A DNA stretch of 50,582 bases from CAVEFW01 sp963643505 (GTDB taxonomy: Bacteria > Actinomycetota > Coriobacteriia > Coriobacteriales > Eggerthellaceae), in NCBI GenBank assembly GCA_963643505.1, contig CAVIKF010000012.1:1-50582 (forward strand). Reading direction: 5' to 3'. The position numbers were made by a program, and so were the translations under genes. Numbering within the stretch: position 1 is the stretch's first letter; each line of letters starts with the position of its first letter. Positions 26,194 to 32,806 of this stretch are shown here, one piece after another. The notes below the pieces were generated by a model. That model searched no databases and was not told the DNA's origin. It worked only from the letters and a program-made list of their open reading frames with translations.

Positions 26194-27392
26194 TGTTAGC
26201 GAGTCAAGATAGCAAAGGCACACCATCAACGAATACGCAAAAAGGCGACAAGCTGGCAAACTATCTTGCTATGTTTGGACACTTGTGTTCTGACATTAAC
26301 CAGGGAGCGCTTAGCGCAATTCTTCCGTTTTTGATTGTTGCACATGGCTTTTCGTACACCGCAGTTGCCATGCTTGTCTTTGCCGCAAATGCCGGATCGG
26401 CCATTATTCAACCACTATTTGGTTGGCTAGGAGACAAAAAATCGTGCCCGTGGCTTATGGCTCTGGGTGTTTTCTTGGCGGGATTCGGCATGTGCGGAAT
26501 TGGCTTTTCCAGCGACTATGCCACCATTGTTGTGTTTGCCTTGATATCTGGTGTTGGTGTTGCTATGTTTCACCCAGAAGGCGGACGCATTGCAAATCTT
26601 GCATCCACCAGCACAAAAGCAAAAGGCATGAGCATTTTTGCAGTGGGTGGCAACATTGGTTTTTTCGTCGGACCGGCTCTTACCGCCATTTTCCTTACCG
26701 CATTTGGCATGCACGGAACACTTGTGTTTTTGTTCCCGACCACCATTTGCGCTATTGTCCTGCTTGGCTTTAACAAGCGCTTCAAAACTCTTGGAACTGC
26801 TGACAAAAACGCACATGCCCAATCAAACGGGGAGCCAGAAAGCTGGGGAAAGTTTTGGCTTGTAATGGCTGTGCTTTCGCTTCGCTCTATTATTTCATAC
26901 GGAATTTTGGCGTTTGTCCCGCTATTTATGATGGATGTGCTTGGGCAAACGGAGACGGTAAGCTCGCTTACGTTGTCCATTTATTCTATCGCAGGCGCTT
27001 TTGCCACTATTGCGTCGGGAAGTGTGTCAGGTCGCGTTGGAATTCATCGCTTGATGATTGTTTGCTTGGGCGTATCCACCCTGCTTATTGCTATGTTTGC
27101 GTTTAATACGTCGTTTCCTGTGGCGGTAGTTCTTGCTGTTGCGCTTTCTGTATTGGGCAGCTTGATGCATCCGTCTACCGTGGCACTTAGCATGAGTTAC
27201 GTGCCGCGTCATTTGGGCATGGCTTCCGGGTTTTCCTATGGTGTGACCGTTGCTGCAGGAGGCATGGCGGAGCCGTTTCTCGGAATGGCGGGGGACGCGA
27301 TCGGCCTTGTTCCCGTGATGCTTGTTCTTGCAGCTGTGAGCGCTGTTGCGTTTGCGTTAGGGTTTGTCATCAAGCGCGTGGACGGCGCGTAG
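26193..27392 (+). CDS. MFS transporter of the fosmidomycin-resistance (Fsr) type
   Basis: A 399-aa, twelve-helix major facilitator. GHLCSDINQGALSAILPFLI near the N-terminus, FGWLGDKK after TM2 and ISGVGVAMFHPEGGRIA are characteristic of the Fsr family of efflux pumps. The real substrate in this organism is unknown. It is coupled to ogt through the TAATG overlap, a two-gene unit for alkylation repair and export. The 3' end borders a repeat cluster. Confidence 0.9.
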   Translation: MLASQDSKGTPSTNTQKGDKLANYLAMFGHLCSDINQGALSAILPFLIVAHGFSYTAVAMLVFAANAGSAIIQPLFGWLGDKKSCPWLMALGVFLAGFGMCGIGFSSDYATIVVFALISGVGVAMFHPEGGRIANLASTSTKAKGMSIFAVGGNIGFFVGPALTAIFLTAFGMHGTLVFLFPTTICAIVLLGFNKRFKTLGTADKNAHAQSNGEPESWGKFWLVMAVLSLRSIISYGILAFVPLFMMDVLGQTETVSSLTLSIYSIAGAFATIASGSVSGRVGIHRLMIVCLGVSTLLIAMFAFNTSFPVAVVLAVALSVLGSLMHPSTVALSMSYVPRHLGMASGFSYGVTVAAGGMAEPFLGMAGDAIGLVPVMLVLAAVSAVAFALGFVIKRVDGA

Positions 27393-27407
27393 GAAGCATC
27401 GTGAGCG

Positions 27408-27586
27408 TGAACGGGGGACGGAGGAGTGTTCAACCCACGAACACGCGCACGTGAACAGGGGACGGAGGAGTGTTCATTCGTCCCCTGTTCACGCCCAGTT
27501 CACGCCCAGCACACGCGCCGGGTTGAACACTCCTCCGTCCCCCGTTCACGTGACAAGAGAATGAACACTCCTCCGTCCCCCGTTCA
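27408..27586. repeat. Second cluster of the 25-bp palindromic repeat (left flank of the TA operon)
   Basis: Forward copies at 27408-27432 and 27452-27476, a half copy at 27479-27491, and inverted copies at 27524-27548 and 27562-27586. The stretch from the half copy to the first inverted copy contains CAGCACACGCGCCGGGTT. It recurs in inverted orientation at 28591-28649, on the other side of the toxin-antitoxin genes. Confidence 0.95.
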
Positions 27587-27593
27587 ACTCGTG

Positions 27594-27632
27594 AGCAACT
27601 TCTTTGTCCCTAGGAAGGGGACGGCTCTTTAG
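27594..27632 (+). repeat. RGTAL-type repeat, copy 2, overlapping the 3' end of the PIN toxin gene
   Basis: This copy encodes SNFFVPRKGTAL plus TAG on the plus strand, here without a host gene. Read on the minus strand, it supplies the last codons (KEPSPS) and the stop of the PIN toxin gene. The imperfect palindrome TCCCTAGGAAGGGGA is at its centre. Confidence 0.8.
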
Positions 27633-28077
27633 GCACCTTAATGTCTTCGTAGATAAGGCAGCTTGGCCTATAAATTTCTATAAATTTTTCAGGCGAAATG
27701 GCCGGTACTGGCGATGTTGTAAAATCTTTCGAGTTTCGCGTGATGATGAAATCGACACCATTTCGAAGCGCTGCATAAGCAATAAGCGCGTCTTCATAAT
27801 CATTCATTTCGCTGAGATATGCGCGTTTCACATCAGTAGCAGTGTTGTCTACGATTTCAAACTCTTCTAAAAGTGCCCCAACAACAGATCTTGCTTCTGC
27901 GTTGCTCATGAAGCCTCTGTTGTGCAAAAGATACACGATGTCAGTTGTGGAAGAGACAGAAACACATACGTCCATTTTCTTGAAAAGGGCGATGTCATAC
28001 GCAACAAACGCTTCCTTGAAAAACTTGGATTTACCCAGGATGTCAACAACCACGCAGGTGTCGAAGAGCACTTTCAT
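27610..28077 (-). CDS. PIN-domain toxin
   Basis: A 155-aa PIN-fold ribonuclease. It has the first catalytic Asp in MKVLFDTCVVVDIL, the middle acidic pair in EDALIAYAALRNG and the last in VDFIITRNSKDF. PIN toxins cleave tRNA, rRNA or mRNA when freed from antitoxin. It starts 11 nt after the antitoxin stop. The C-terminal tail after IYEDIKV is encoded by the RGTAL-type repeat, so the original C-terminus may have been replaced. Confidence 0.88.
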   Translation of the reverse strand: MKVLFDTCVVVDILGKSKFFKEAFVAYDIALFKKMDVCVSVSSTTDIVYLLHNRGFMSNAEARSVVGALLEEFEIVDNTATDVKRAYLSEMNDYEDALIAYAALRNGVDFIITRNSKDFTTSPVPAISPEKFIEIYRPSCLIYEDIKVPKEPSPS

Positions 28078-28088
28078 GTGCGTGTTTC

Positions 28089-28376
28089 CTAAAACTCATG
28101 GCGAGACAGGCGCTCGCGTTTGAGATCGTCTACGTCATAATTTTCAGGCATGCACGCGATTCCCACCAGTTCACGCATTCTTTTACGCCGCAGTTCATAC
28201 ACGGCTTCGGTGTCGCTTCCCTTCACCCATGCCGGAACCTCTTGGTTTTGGGCAAGATACTGGTAGAGCATTCGTACTGCATGCGTTGTGGAAATGCCTT
28301 CACGAGCCAAAACAGCATCGCCGCGCTGTTTGAGATCTTTGTTCAATCTTATGTTTAGCGTTGCATCGGCTAACAT
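28089..28376 (-). CDS. RelB/DinJ-type ribbon-helix-helix antitoxin
   Basis: A 95-aa protein. The first 45 residues (ATLNIRLNKDLKQRGDAVLA, then GISTTHAVRMLYQYLAQ) match the RelB/DinJ DNA-binding domain. A charged C-terminal tail ending LKRERLSRHEF would wrap the toxin. The open frame continues upstream through repeats, but the ATG at 28376 begins the recognisable domain. It pairs with a PIN toxin rather than the more usual RelE/YafQ toxin. It probably represses its own promoter through the palindrome about 100 bp upstream. Confidence 0.85.
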   Translation of the reverse strand: MLADATLNIRLNKDLKQRGDAVLAREGISTTHAVRMLYQYLAQNQEVPAWVKGSDTEAVYELRRKRMRELVGIACMPENYDVDDLKRERLSRHEF

Positions 28377-28481
28377 GTTTATCCCCGCTTTTGTTCCGTG
28401 TCCTTGCTCTTTGATCAGTGTTTCTGTTCCGCGTTTAATGGTGCCAGTAATTCTTCGTGTAGCTTTTGGAAACATGCACTG

Positions 28482-28528
28482 TTGCATTACGTAATGCAAA
28501 TATTGAGTTCTGAATTTAAATATGTCAA
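28482..28528 (-). promoter_or_regulatory. Promoter and 18-bp palindromic operator of the TA operon
   Basis: On the minus strand, TTGACA (28523-28528) is followed after 17 bp by CAATAT (28500-28505). The perfect palindrome TTGCATTACGTAATGCAA (28482-28499) comes immediately after. An operator placed on the start site fits autoregulation by the antitoxin. The -10 box is weak, which is common for repressed TA promoters. Confidence 0.7.
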
Positions 28529-28590
28529 GTGCGGTAAGTACGTATTTGCGGCGATGCGCTAAAGAAATAGCAACTTCCGTGAAAAGGGCG

Positions 28591-28693
28591 TGAACAGGGG
28601 ACGGAGGAGTGTTCAACCCGGCGCGTGTGCTGGGCGTGAACAGGGGACGCACGCGAACGGGGGACGAATGAACACTCCTCCGTCCCCTGTTCA
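28591..28693. repeat. Third cluster of the 25-bp palindromic repeat (right flank of the TA operon)
   Basis: A forward copy at 28591-28615, two half copies at 28637 and 28654, and an inverted copy at 28669-28693. The part 28591-28649 is the reverse complement of the composite unit at 27479-27548, so the TA operon is enclosed by long inverted repeats. The stretch 28377-28590 holds only the TA promoter and leader. Confidence 0.95.
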
Positions 28694-28707
28694 ACTCCCA
28701 ACGTCTT

Positions 28708-29457
28708 TTACCCGCGGGTTGCCGTGTCCTTTTCCACGTCGGCTTTCCATTCGGCGCCCATTTTGGCGTGTTGCCGGAGGTTGCCAAGAGCGCACGATGC
28801 GGCGGCGTACATGCACTCGGTTCCCAATCCGTCGGCCACATACGTTGCCGCGCGGTCAGCTGAGATCCCTAGACTGCCAGCCGTTTTCACGGCATCGATG
28901 TTCGCACCCAGGAAAATGAATTCCCATCCGTTTTTCTTCTTACGCTTGTCGATCATCTTGCGGACCTTCTCCAGCGTGTATTCGTGGCTGGAGTTTTCCA
29001 TGCCATCAGTGGTGATGACGAAGATCGTGTGGTCGGGGCGCCCGGCGGGATCGGCCTTTTGCTGCTTGTTGATTTCGCGGATGGTCTGCCCCAACGCGTC
29101 CAGCAGCGCCGTGCACCCGCGTACCTGGTATTGTTTGCGCGTGAGCGGCTTGGCGGATGACAAATCGACGCGATGCTCGATAACATCAATCTTGTCGTCG
29201 AACAGCACCGTTGTCACGCGTCCGCGCCCTGGAAGTTTGCGTTGGTCTTCGAGCGTCGCGTTATAGCCGCCGATGGTTTCGTCCTCAAGCCCGCCCATGG
29301 ACCCGCTGCGATCAAGAATGAACACGATCTCGGACATTTCACCGGCGTGCTTGTCGTTGTAAGCGCCCTTCTTGTCCTTCGCGCCATGCGAGCTTTGCGC
29401 GCTCTCCGCGCCCGCAAAATCCTTGCCCTGTCCGTAGTGAAAATTCTTCTCAAACAT
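28708..29457 (-). CDS. VWA-domain protein
   Basis: A 249-aa soluble von Willebrand factor A domain protein with a complete metal-ion-dependent adhesion site: DRSGSMGG, the Thr in GCTALLDAL and the Asp in VITTDGMEN. The N-terminal 50 residues are charged and low in complexity. No signal peptide is present once the ATG at 29457 (AAAGGAAG upstream) is used, so the protein is cytosolic. The macrodomain gene lies upstream on the same strand with a 186-bp gap. The function is unknown; VWA proteins usually mediate metal-dependent protein contacts. Confidence 0.88.
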   Translation of the reverse strand: MFEKNFHYGQGKDFAGAESAQSSHGAKDKKGAYNDKHAGEMSEIVFILDRSGSMGGLEDETIGGYNATLEDQRKLPGRGRVTTVLFDDKIDVIEHRVDLSSAKPLTRKQYQVRGCTALLDALGQTIREINKQQKADPAGRPDHTIFVITTDGMENSSHEYTLEKVRKMIDKRKKKNGWEFIFLGANIDAVKTAGSLGISADRAATYVADGLGTECMYAAASCALGNLRQHAKMGAEWKADVEKDTATRG

Positions 29458-29522
29458 ATTGCTTCCTTTCTTCGTGGTAACTGCTGACAAAAGGAAGCAT
29501 ACGAAGAATGACCAGACAAAAG

Positions 29523-29539
29523 GTCGCTTCAAAAGCGAC
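29523..29539 (-). terminator. Small hairpin between the macrodomain and VWA genes
   Basis: On the minus strand GTCGCTT-TTG-AAGCGAC is a perfect 7-bp stem followed by CTTTT. A half copy (GTCGCTTTT) precedes it. It could be a weak terminator of the macrodomain transcript or an operator for the VWA gene. Confidence 0.4.
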
Positions 29540-29643
29540 AATTAAAAGCGACAACCAACCAATGCCAGCATGTTGTGGTCACACACCCGCATGAGCGCAG
29601 GCAAGCATGGGCACACGTTCACAAGCGCTCGCCCGTGCGCTCC

Positions 29644-30813
29644 TCATCGCCCGATTAACGGTTGGTTGTACTCGAAAAGGACGAGGTTGATGTCGTTTAC
29701 GTCCCAGTGCTGGCGCTCTATAAAGTAGCGCACGATCAAGTCGGCGATGCTGGCGTTGGATAGCGTGTAGCCGGCGCGGCCGATCAGGTCAAGCGTTTCG
29801 TCGAGGTTTAGGCGCAACGCGACGGCAAGCCCTAACGCCGTGCCCTTTTTGGGTTGGTAGGCGGCGTTGTTGCGAATTTTGCTGAACAGCTTGCGGTCGA
29901 TGTTCGCGCGGCGATACACCTCGGGGTCGGTCATGCCGCGCTCATCAATCATGCGGAGCAATGCCTCGGCGAACGATTCGTCTACCTGGGATAACACGTC
30001 ATCAAGGGAACGTATGGCGCCCAAGACCGGAGTCGCGGCATCGACGACCGCCTCAGCCTCAGCCGCAACGCTCACGCCGGTCGCAACGCCAAAGCCAGCG
30101 CAGATTGCAACAGCGGTGTCCTCGTCGTCTCCGGCCCCAGCCGCAACAGCGGTGTCCTCGTCGTCTCCGGCCCCAGCTGCAGCGACAGCCTGATGCCGCT
30201 TAAAATCCCCTTGCAAATCGTCTTCGAACACAGCGGCAGCCTGATGCGACGCCGCATCGCGCCGCTCGAAACCTGCCTGCCAATTGTCCTCAAGCTCAGC
30301 GTCGATGAAGTTTTGCACGTCGTCGACGAGTTGGGCGGACAGGCGGAACGATTCGTTGTCGTACACGACCAACATCACGTCCATGTCGTGCTCGGCCAAA
30401 TAGCTGTCGATGGTGGTTTTGGCCACGCGCAGCGCAAGATCTTTCGGAAAACCGTACGTGCCGGTGGAAATCAACGGGAAGGCGATGGATTTGCAACCGG
30501 AGGTGTCGGCGGCGGCAAGCGCATTGGAATAGCATTTTGCAAGCGTCTCAAGCTCGCCAGAAGCGCCGTCAACCCAAAGCGGCCCCACCGTGTGGATAAC
30601 CCAGCGGGCATGCAGCCGTCCAGCGCGAGTGACAGCCACCTGACCAGGCTCGATGCACCCAATCTGTTGTCGCTCTTGTAAAAGAGAAGCGCCCGCGGCT
30701 TCATGCAGCGCCGAATCGACCCCGCGCCCGACAACGGGTAACGGATTGGCTGAGTTGACGATGGCGTCGGCAGCAACGGTGGAAATATCAGCGCGAACTA
30801 TGCTCAGCGGCAT
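29644..30813 (-). CDS. Macrodomain (ADP-ribose-binding) protein with C-terminal helical HTH-like domain
   Basis: A 389-aa protein. Residues 1-165 form a macrodomain of the O-acetyl-ADP-ribose deacetylase type, with DAIVNSANPLPVVGRGVD, GQVAVTRAGRL, WVIHTVGP and FPLISTGTYGFP. The middle (about 175-265) is Ala-rich and contains a perfect 12-residue duplication (ATAVAAGAGDDEDT type). The C-terminal 120 residues (RRANIDRKLFSKIRNNAAY, TALGLAVALRLNLDETLDLI, ending YNQPLIGR) match the helical domain often fused to macrodomains in Gram-positive bacteria. AGGGGTG lies 6 nt before the ATG at 30813. It may remove ADP-ribose from proteins or nucleic acids. Confidence 0.9.
   Translation of the reverse strand: MPLSIVRADISTVAADAIVNSANPLPVVGRGVDSALHEAAGASLLQERQQIGCIEPGQVAVTRAGRLHARWVIHTVGPLWVDGASGELETLAKCYSNALAAADTSGCKSIAFPLISTGTYGFPKDLALRVAKTTIDSYLAEHDMDVMLVVYDNESFRLSAQLVDDVQNFIDAELEDNWQAGFERRDAASHQAAAVFEDDLQGDFKRHQAVAAAGAGDDEDTAVAAGAGDDEDTAVAICAGFGVATGVSVAAEAEAVVDAATPVLGAIRSLDDVLSQVDESFAEALLRMIDERGMTDPEVYRRANIDRKLFSKIRNNAAYQPKKGTALGLAVALRLNLDETLDLIGRAGYTLSNASIADLIVRYFIERQHWDVNDINLVLFEYNQPLIGR
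30107..30178. repeat. Perfect 36-bp tandem duplication inside the macrodomain gene
   Basis: Two adjacent 36-bp copies (30107-30142, 30143-30178) encode two AGAGDDEDTAVA units in the linker. They are in frame and almost identical, so recent. Confidence 0.93.
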
Positions 30814-30863
30814 GCAAGTCACCCCTATCGGTTCCTGTCGCTAGGCGAACCTATTAGCTTTTG

Positions 30864-30891
30864 ATTATAGATGAACGATGAGGCCTGTAGA
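30864..30891 (-). promoter_or_regulatory. Promoter of the macrodomain gene
   Basis: On the minus strand TCTACA (30886-30891), a 16-bp spacer and a perfect TATAAT (30864-30869) stand about 50 bp before the start codon. Confidence 0.55.
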
Positions 30892-30981
30892 TAACGATGA
30901 GACCGATGACACGCGCTAACGCGTTGTTTGCGGACGCCTAGCGCGGCAACGAGCGGGGGAGGGAATCCTGGTGCTGCGTCC

Positions 30982-31242
30982 CTATTCCATCTTGATAGCG
31001 TACGGACCGGCAGGCTTGTAACCGAGCTCTCTCCACCTCCTGACGCGCTTCCCGTGCCTGTCGTAGCACCTGCCGTGCGAGAAAACGAGCTCGAAGTCGT
31101 CGGGCTTGCCCTCTGGCCACTGGTCGTTGAGCATCCTCACGGCGAGGTGCTTGTCCACCAAGACGTTTGCGAAGTGGTAGAACGGGAATATCACGAACGG
31201 GAGCACCACCACCGCCGCCGCGAACATGCTAAACAGCAGCAT
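30982..31242 (-). CDS. Small membrane protein, unknown function
   Basis: An 86-aa protein with a hydrophobic N-terminus (LLFSMFAAAVVVLPFVIFPF) and a basic C-terminal half (HGRCYDRHGKRVRRWRELG). GAGAGG lies 8 nt before the ATG at 31242; a GTG at 31251 is also possible. It overlaps the 70-aa gene upstream by 14 bp, so the two are probably coupled. I do not recognise the family. Its high G+C differs from the surface-protein genes nearby. Confidence 0.6.
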   Translation of the reverse strand: MLLFSMFAAAVVVLPFVIFPFYHFANVLVDKHLAVRMLNDQWPEGKPDDFELVFSHGRCYDRHGKRVRRWRELGYKPAGPYAIKME

Positions 31243-31441
31243 CGCCGCCACCTCTCACGACGGCCGGCACGAACGGCGGGTCGTCCTCGAACGTGACCTG
31301 CATACCGAACACCTCGCGCTCAAGCCTCGCCATCTCGTCGGCCGACGCGCCGCGCTCCCGCGCCTCGCGGATTCTCCTCCCCGCGTCGATACCGCTTTGC
31401 AGTGCGTCGAGCATCCGCATGTCCCTCTCCGAGTATGCCAC
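31229..31441 (-). CDS. Small charged protein, unknown function
   Basis: A 70-aa protein, mostly helical and charged (MLDALQSGIDAGRRIREARE, then LEREVFGMQVTFEDDPPFVP). It starts at GTG 31441, with AGGAG 7 nt upstream. It overlaps the small membrane-protein gene. No family is recognised. It is probably accessory, phage- or plasmid-like cargo. Confidence 0.55.
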   Translation of the reverse strand: MAYSERDMRMLDALQSGIDAGRRIREARERGASADEMARLEREVFGMQVTFEDDPPFVPAVVRGGGDAAV

Positions 31442-31630
31442 CTTGGTCTCCTATCCGTCGTCGTGCCAAGTTCGCGCGGGACCGCCTTGTGAACAACCCC
31501 GCCGCCCGCGTATCAGCAGGTGGGGGAGACGCCGCCTTGGGTACGTCTCCAGGCCCGCCGCCCACGCGGGACCCCATAGCAAAATAGTACCAAGTCGCCG
31601 AGGCCTCGGTGGGCAAACATTTGGACTTCC

Positions 31631-31768
31631 GCGTGGAGCCCTTTCGAAGGGAGATTTCTCGAATTTCCGGGAATATCCCAGCACCGCTTGACCAAGGAGA
31701 TCGGGGTGCCTGCCTTGCGTATCGGTCAGATCGTGCTTAGTCCCTCATTGCTGCTAACGTCTAAGTAG
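31631..31768 (+). pseudogene. Remnant of a HigA-type XRE antitoxin gene
   Basis: In one frame the sequence reads PFEGRFLEFPGISQHRL, then TKEIGVPALRIGQIV, before running into LSPSLLLTSK and a stop. This matches the start and helix-turn-helix of HigA antitoxins (consensus HPGE...EFLEPLGISQ.RLA..IGVP..RI..IV). The start codon and everything after the third helix are missing. No HigB toxin is visible. Confidence 0.55.
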
Positions 31769-31797
31769 ATAGACGCCTCGTGCGGAATAAACCTTTA

Positions 31798-31857
31798 GAA
31801 GCTCTGCAACTCGTGCAAAACGGCAGTATTGAAGCTCTGCAACTCGTGCAAAACGGC
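31798..31857 (+). repeat. Orphan two-copy direct repeat related to the ATPase-linked arrays
   Basis: A 27-bp word containing CTCTGCAACTCGTGCAAAA occurs at 31798-31824 and 31831-31857, exactly 33 bp apart. The core agrees at 16 of 19 positions with CTGTGCCAATCGTGCAAAA in the array at 44931-45016. No ATPase gene follows. Between 31858 and 32039 I see no gene. Confidence 0.85.
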
Positions 31858-32039
31858 TGGTGAGCCTCGCCTTCGCCGACGACGTCCACATGGATGAGAG
31901 CGTGTATCGCAGCGTGCTCTGGCGGCAAGTAAGCTTTGTTGCTTGCTTGGGTGGTGGGGGTTACACATTGAAACGAGGCCGTTTCCCTTTGTTTCCGCCG
32001 GGGCGTACCTCGTCTTTGTTTTGGTTGACGTTAACGCGT

Positions 32040-32240
32040 TTAATCCAACCCGAACCCTTTACTTAGGTCCAAATCGATTTTGCCGTTATCTTTCCAGCTC
32101 CATGGAAGATTTGCGGACGGCGAATCGTTGCCATCGTAGGTAAGGGCGATGTAACCATTCAGGACCTGATAAGTGCCGGACATCTGCCTCGGTGAGGTCA
32201 GTTCAAAGGTTCCAGGTCCTGTGAACTCTACCGCGTACAT
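32040..32240 (-). pseudogene. Probable 3' remnant of an unknown gene
   Basis: 66 codons read like true protein (FTGPGTFELTSPRQMSGTYQ, PWSWKDNGKIDLDLSKGFGL), with beta-strand character. No ribosome site precedes the ATG. The same frame stays open upstream into the DUF3800 remnant, so the 5' part seems lost. The family is not recognised. Confidence 0.4.
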
Positions 32241-32293
32241 GTGCAGGGCAGCTATATTTGCGCACAGGGGAGGCCGTAGCTTGCCGTCAAACG

Positions 32294-32568
32294 CTAGTTG
32301 AGCCGTTTCTTGCGCAGCTTTTTCAGGTAGTTTTTCTTAAATGAACCCCATTGGCCGAAAAATTTGAAATCGGTCGGCCTGGAATCGTTGCTATTGAACT
32401 TAAGCGCGGTGAGCTCAAGGGAGCAGATGTAGTTGGCAACTTGGGACAGTCGATAGTTGCGAGGGCAAACCTCCTAAAAACAAAAAGGTCGCTGGACTAT
32501 TTTGCCAGGCGCGCACCGTCGCTGCCTGATTCGTCCAGGAAGATGCTGAGCTTCACCAATCCTCCCAT
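32294..32568 (-). pseudogene. Collapsed DUF3800 gene (N- and C-terminal ends only)
   Basis: The minus-strand ATG at 32568, or a GTG just after it, begins VKLSIFLDESGSDGARLAK, the typical DUF3800 N-terminus with its catalytic-like Asp. A stop follows at 32497. In another frame the C-terminus is recognisable: QVANYICSLELTALKF, FFGQWGSFKKNYLKKLRKKR and the stop at 32294. Intact DUF3800 proteins are over 200 residues, so most of the middle has been deleted with a frame change. Confidence 0.7.
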
Positions 32569-32758
32569 TTCTTAATCTTTAACTTACCAACTGCGGGCTT
32601 AATTAACTGGTTCGCTTCGCCGAGAATGCGGGGGAGTGTACGCAGACGCGTGTCCCTTTCGGATAAGCCTTTGCTTTGTGCCAACTCTAGCAACTTTCCG
32701 TTTTTGGGAGGGTGCGGGGGTGCGGACGTTTCTTTTTACACACCAAGTTACTGTGTTT

Positions 32759-32767
32759 TGGTATACT
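32759..32767 (+). promoter_or_regulatory. Extended -10 promoter of the surface-protein operon
   Basis: TG-G-TATACT (extended -10) lies 40 bp before the ATG at 32807 in an AT-rich stretch. There is no good -35 box at the proper distance, as expected for extended -10 promoters. Confidence 0.5.
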
Positions 32768-32806
32768 TTTAAAGTTTTTGATAATTCAACGTAAAAGAAG
32801 GTTTTT

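Noticed and set aside
28377..28841. Long N-terminal extension of the antitoxin frame (to 250 aa)
   Set aside because: The extension is a translation of the intergenic palindromic repeats and of the opposite strand of the VWA gene; the domain begins at the ATG at 28376.
29820..29870. Third RGTAL-type repeat inside the macrodomain gene (PKKGTALG)
   Set aside because: The residues belong to the conserved C-terminal helical domain of macrodomain proteins, and the DNA does not match the 39-bp repeat.
31463..31492. Further RGTAL-like copy (VVPSSRGTAL)
   Set aside because: The peptide end is similar but the DNA is too diverged from the other two copies to call it the same repeat.
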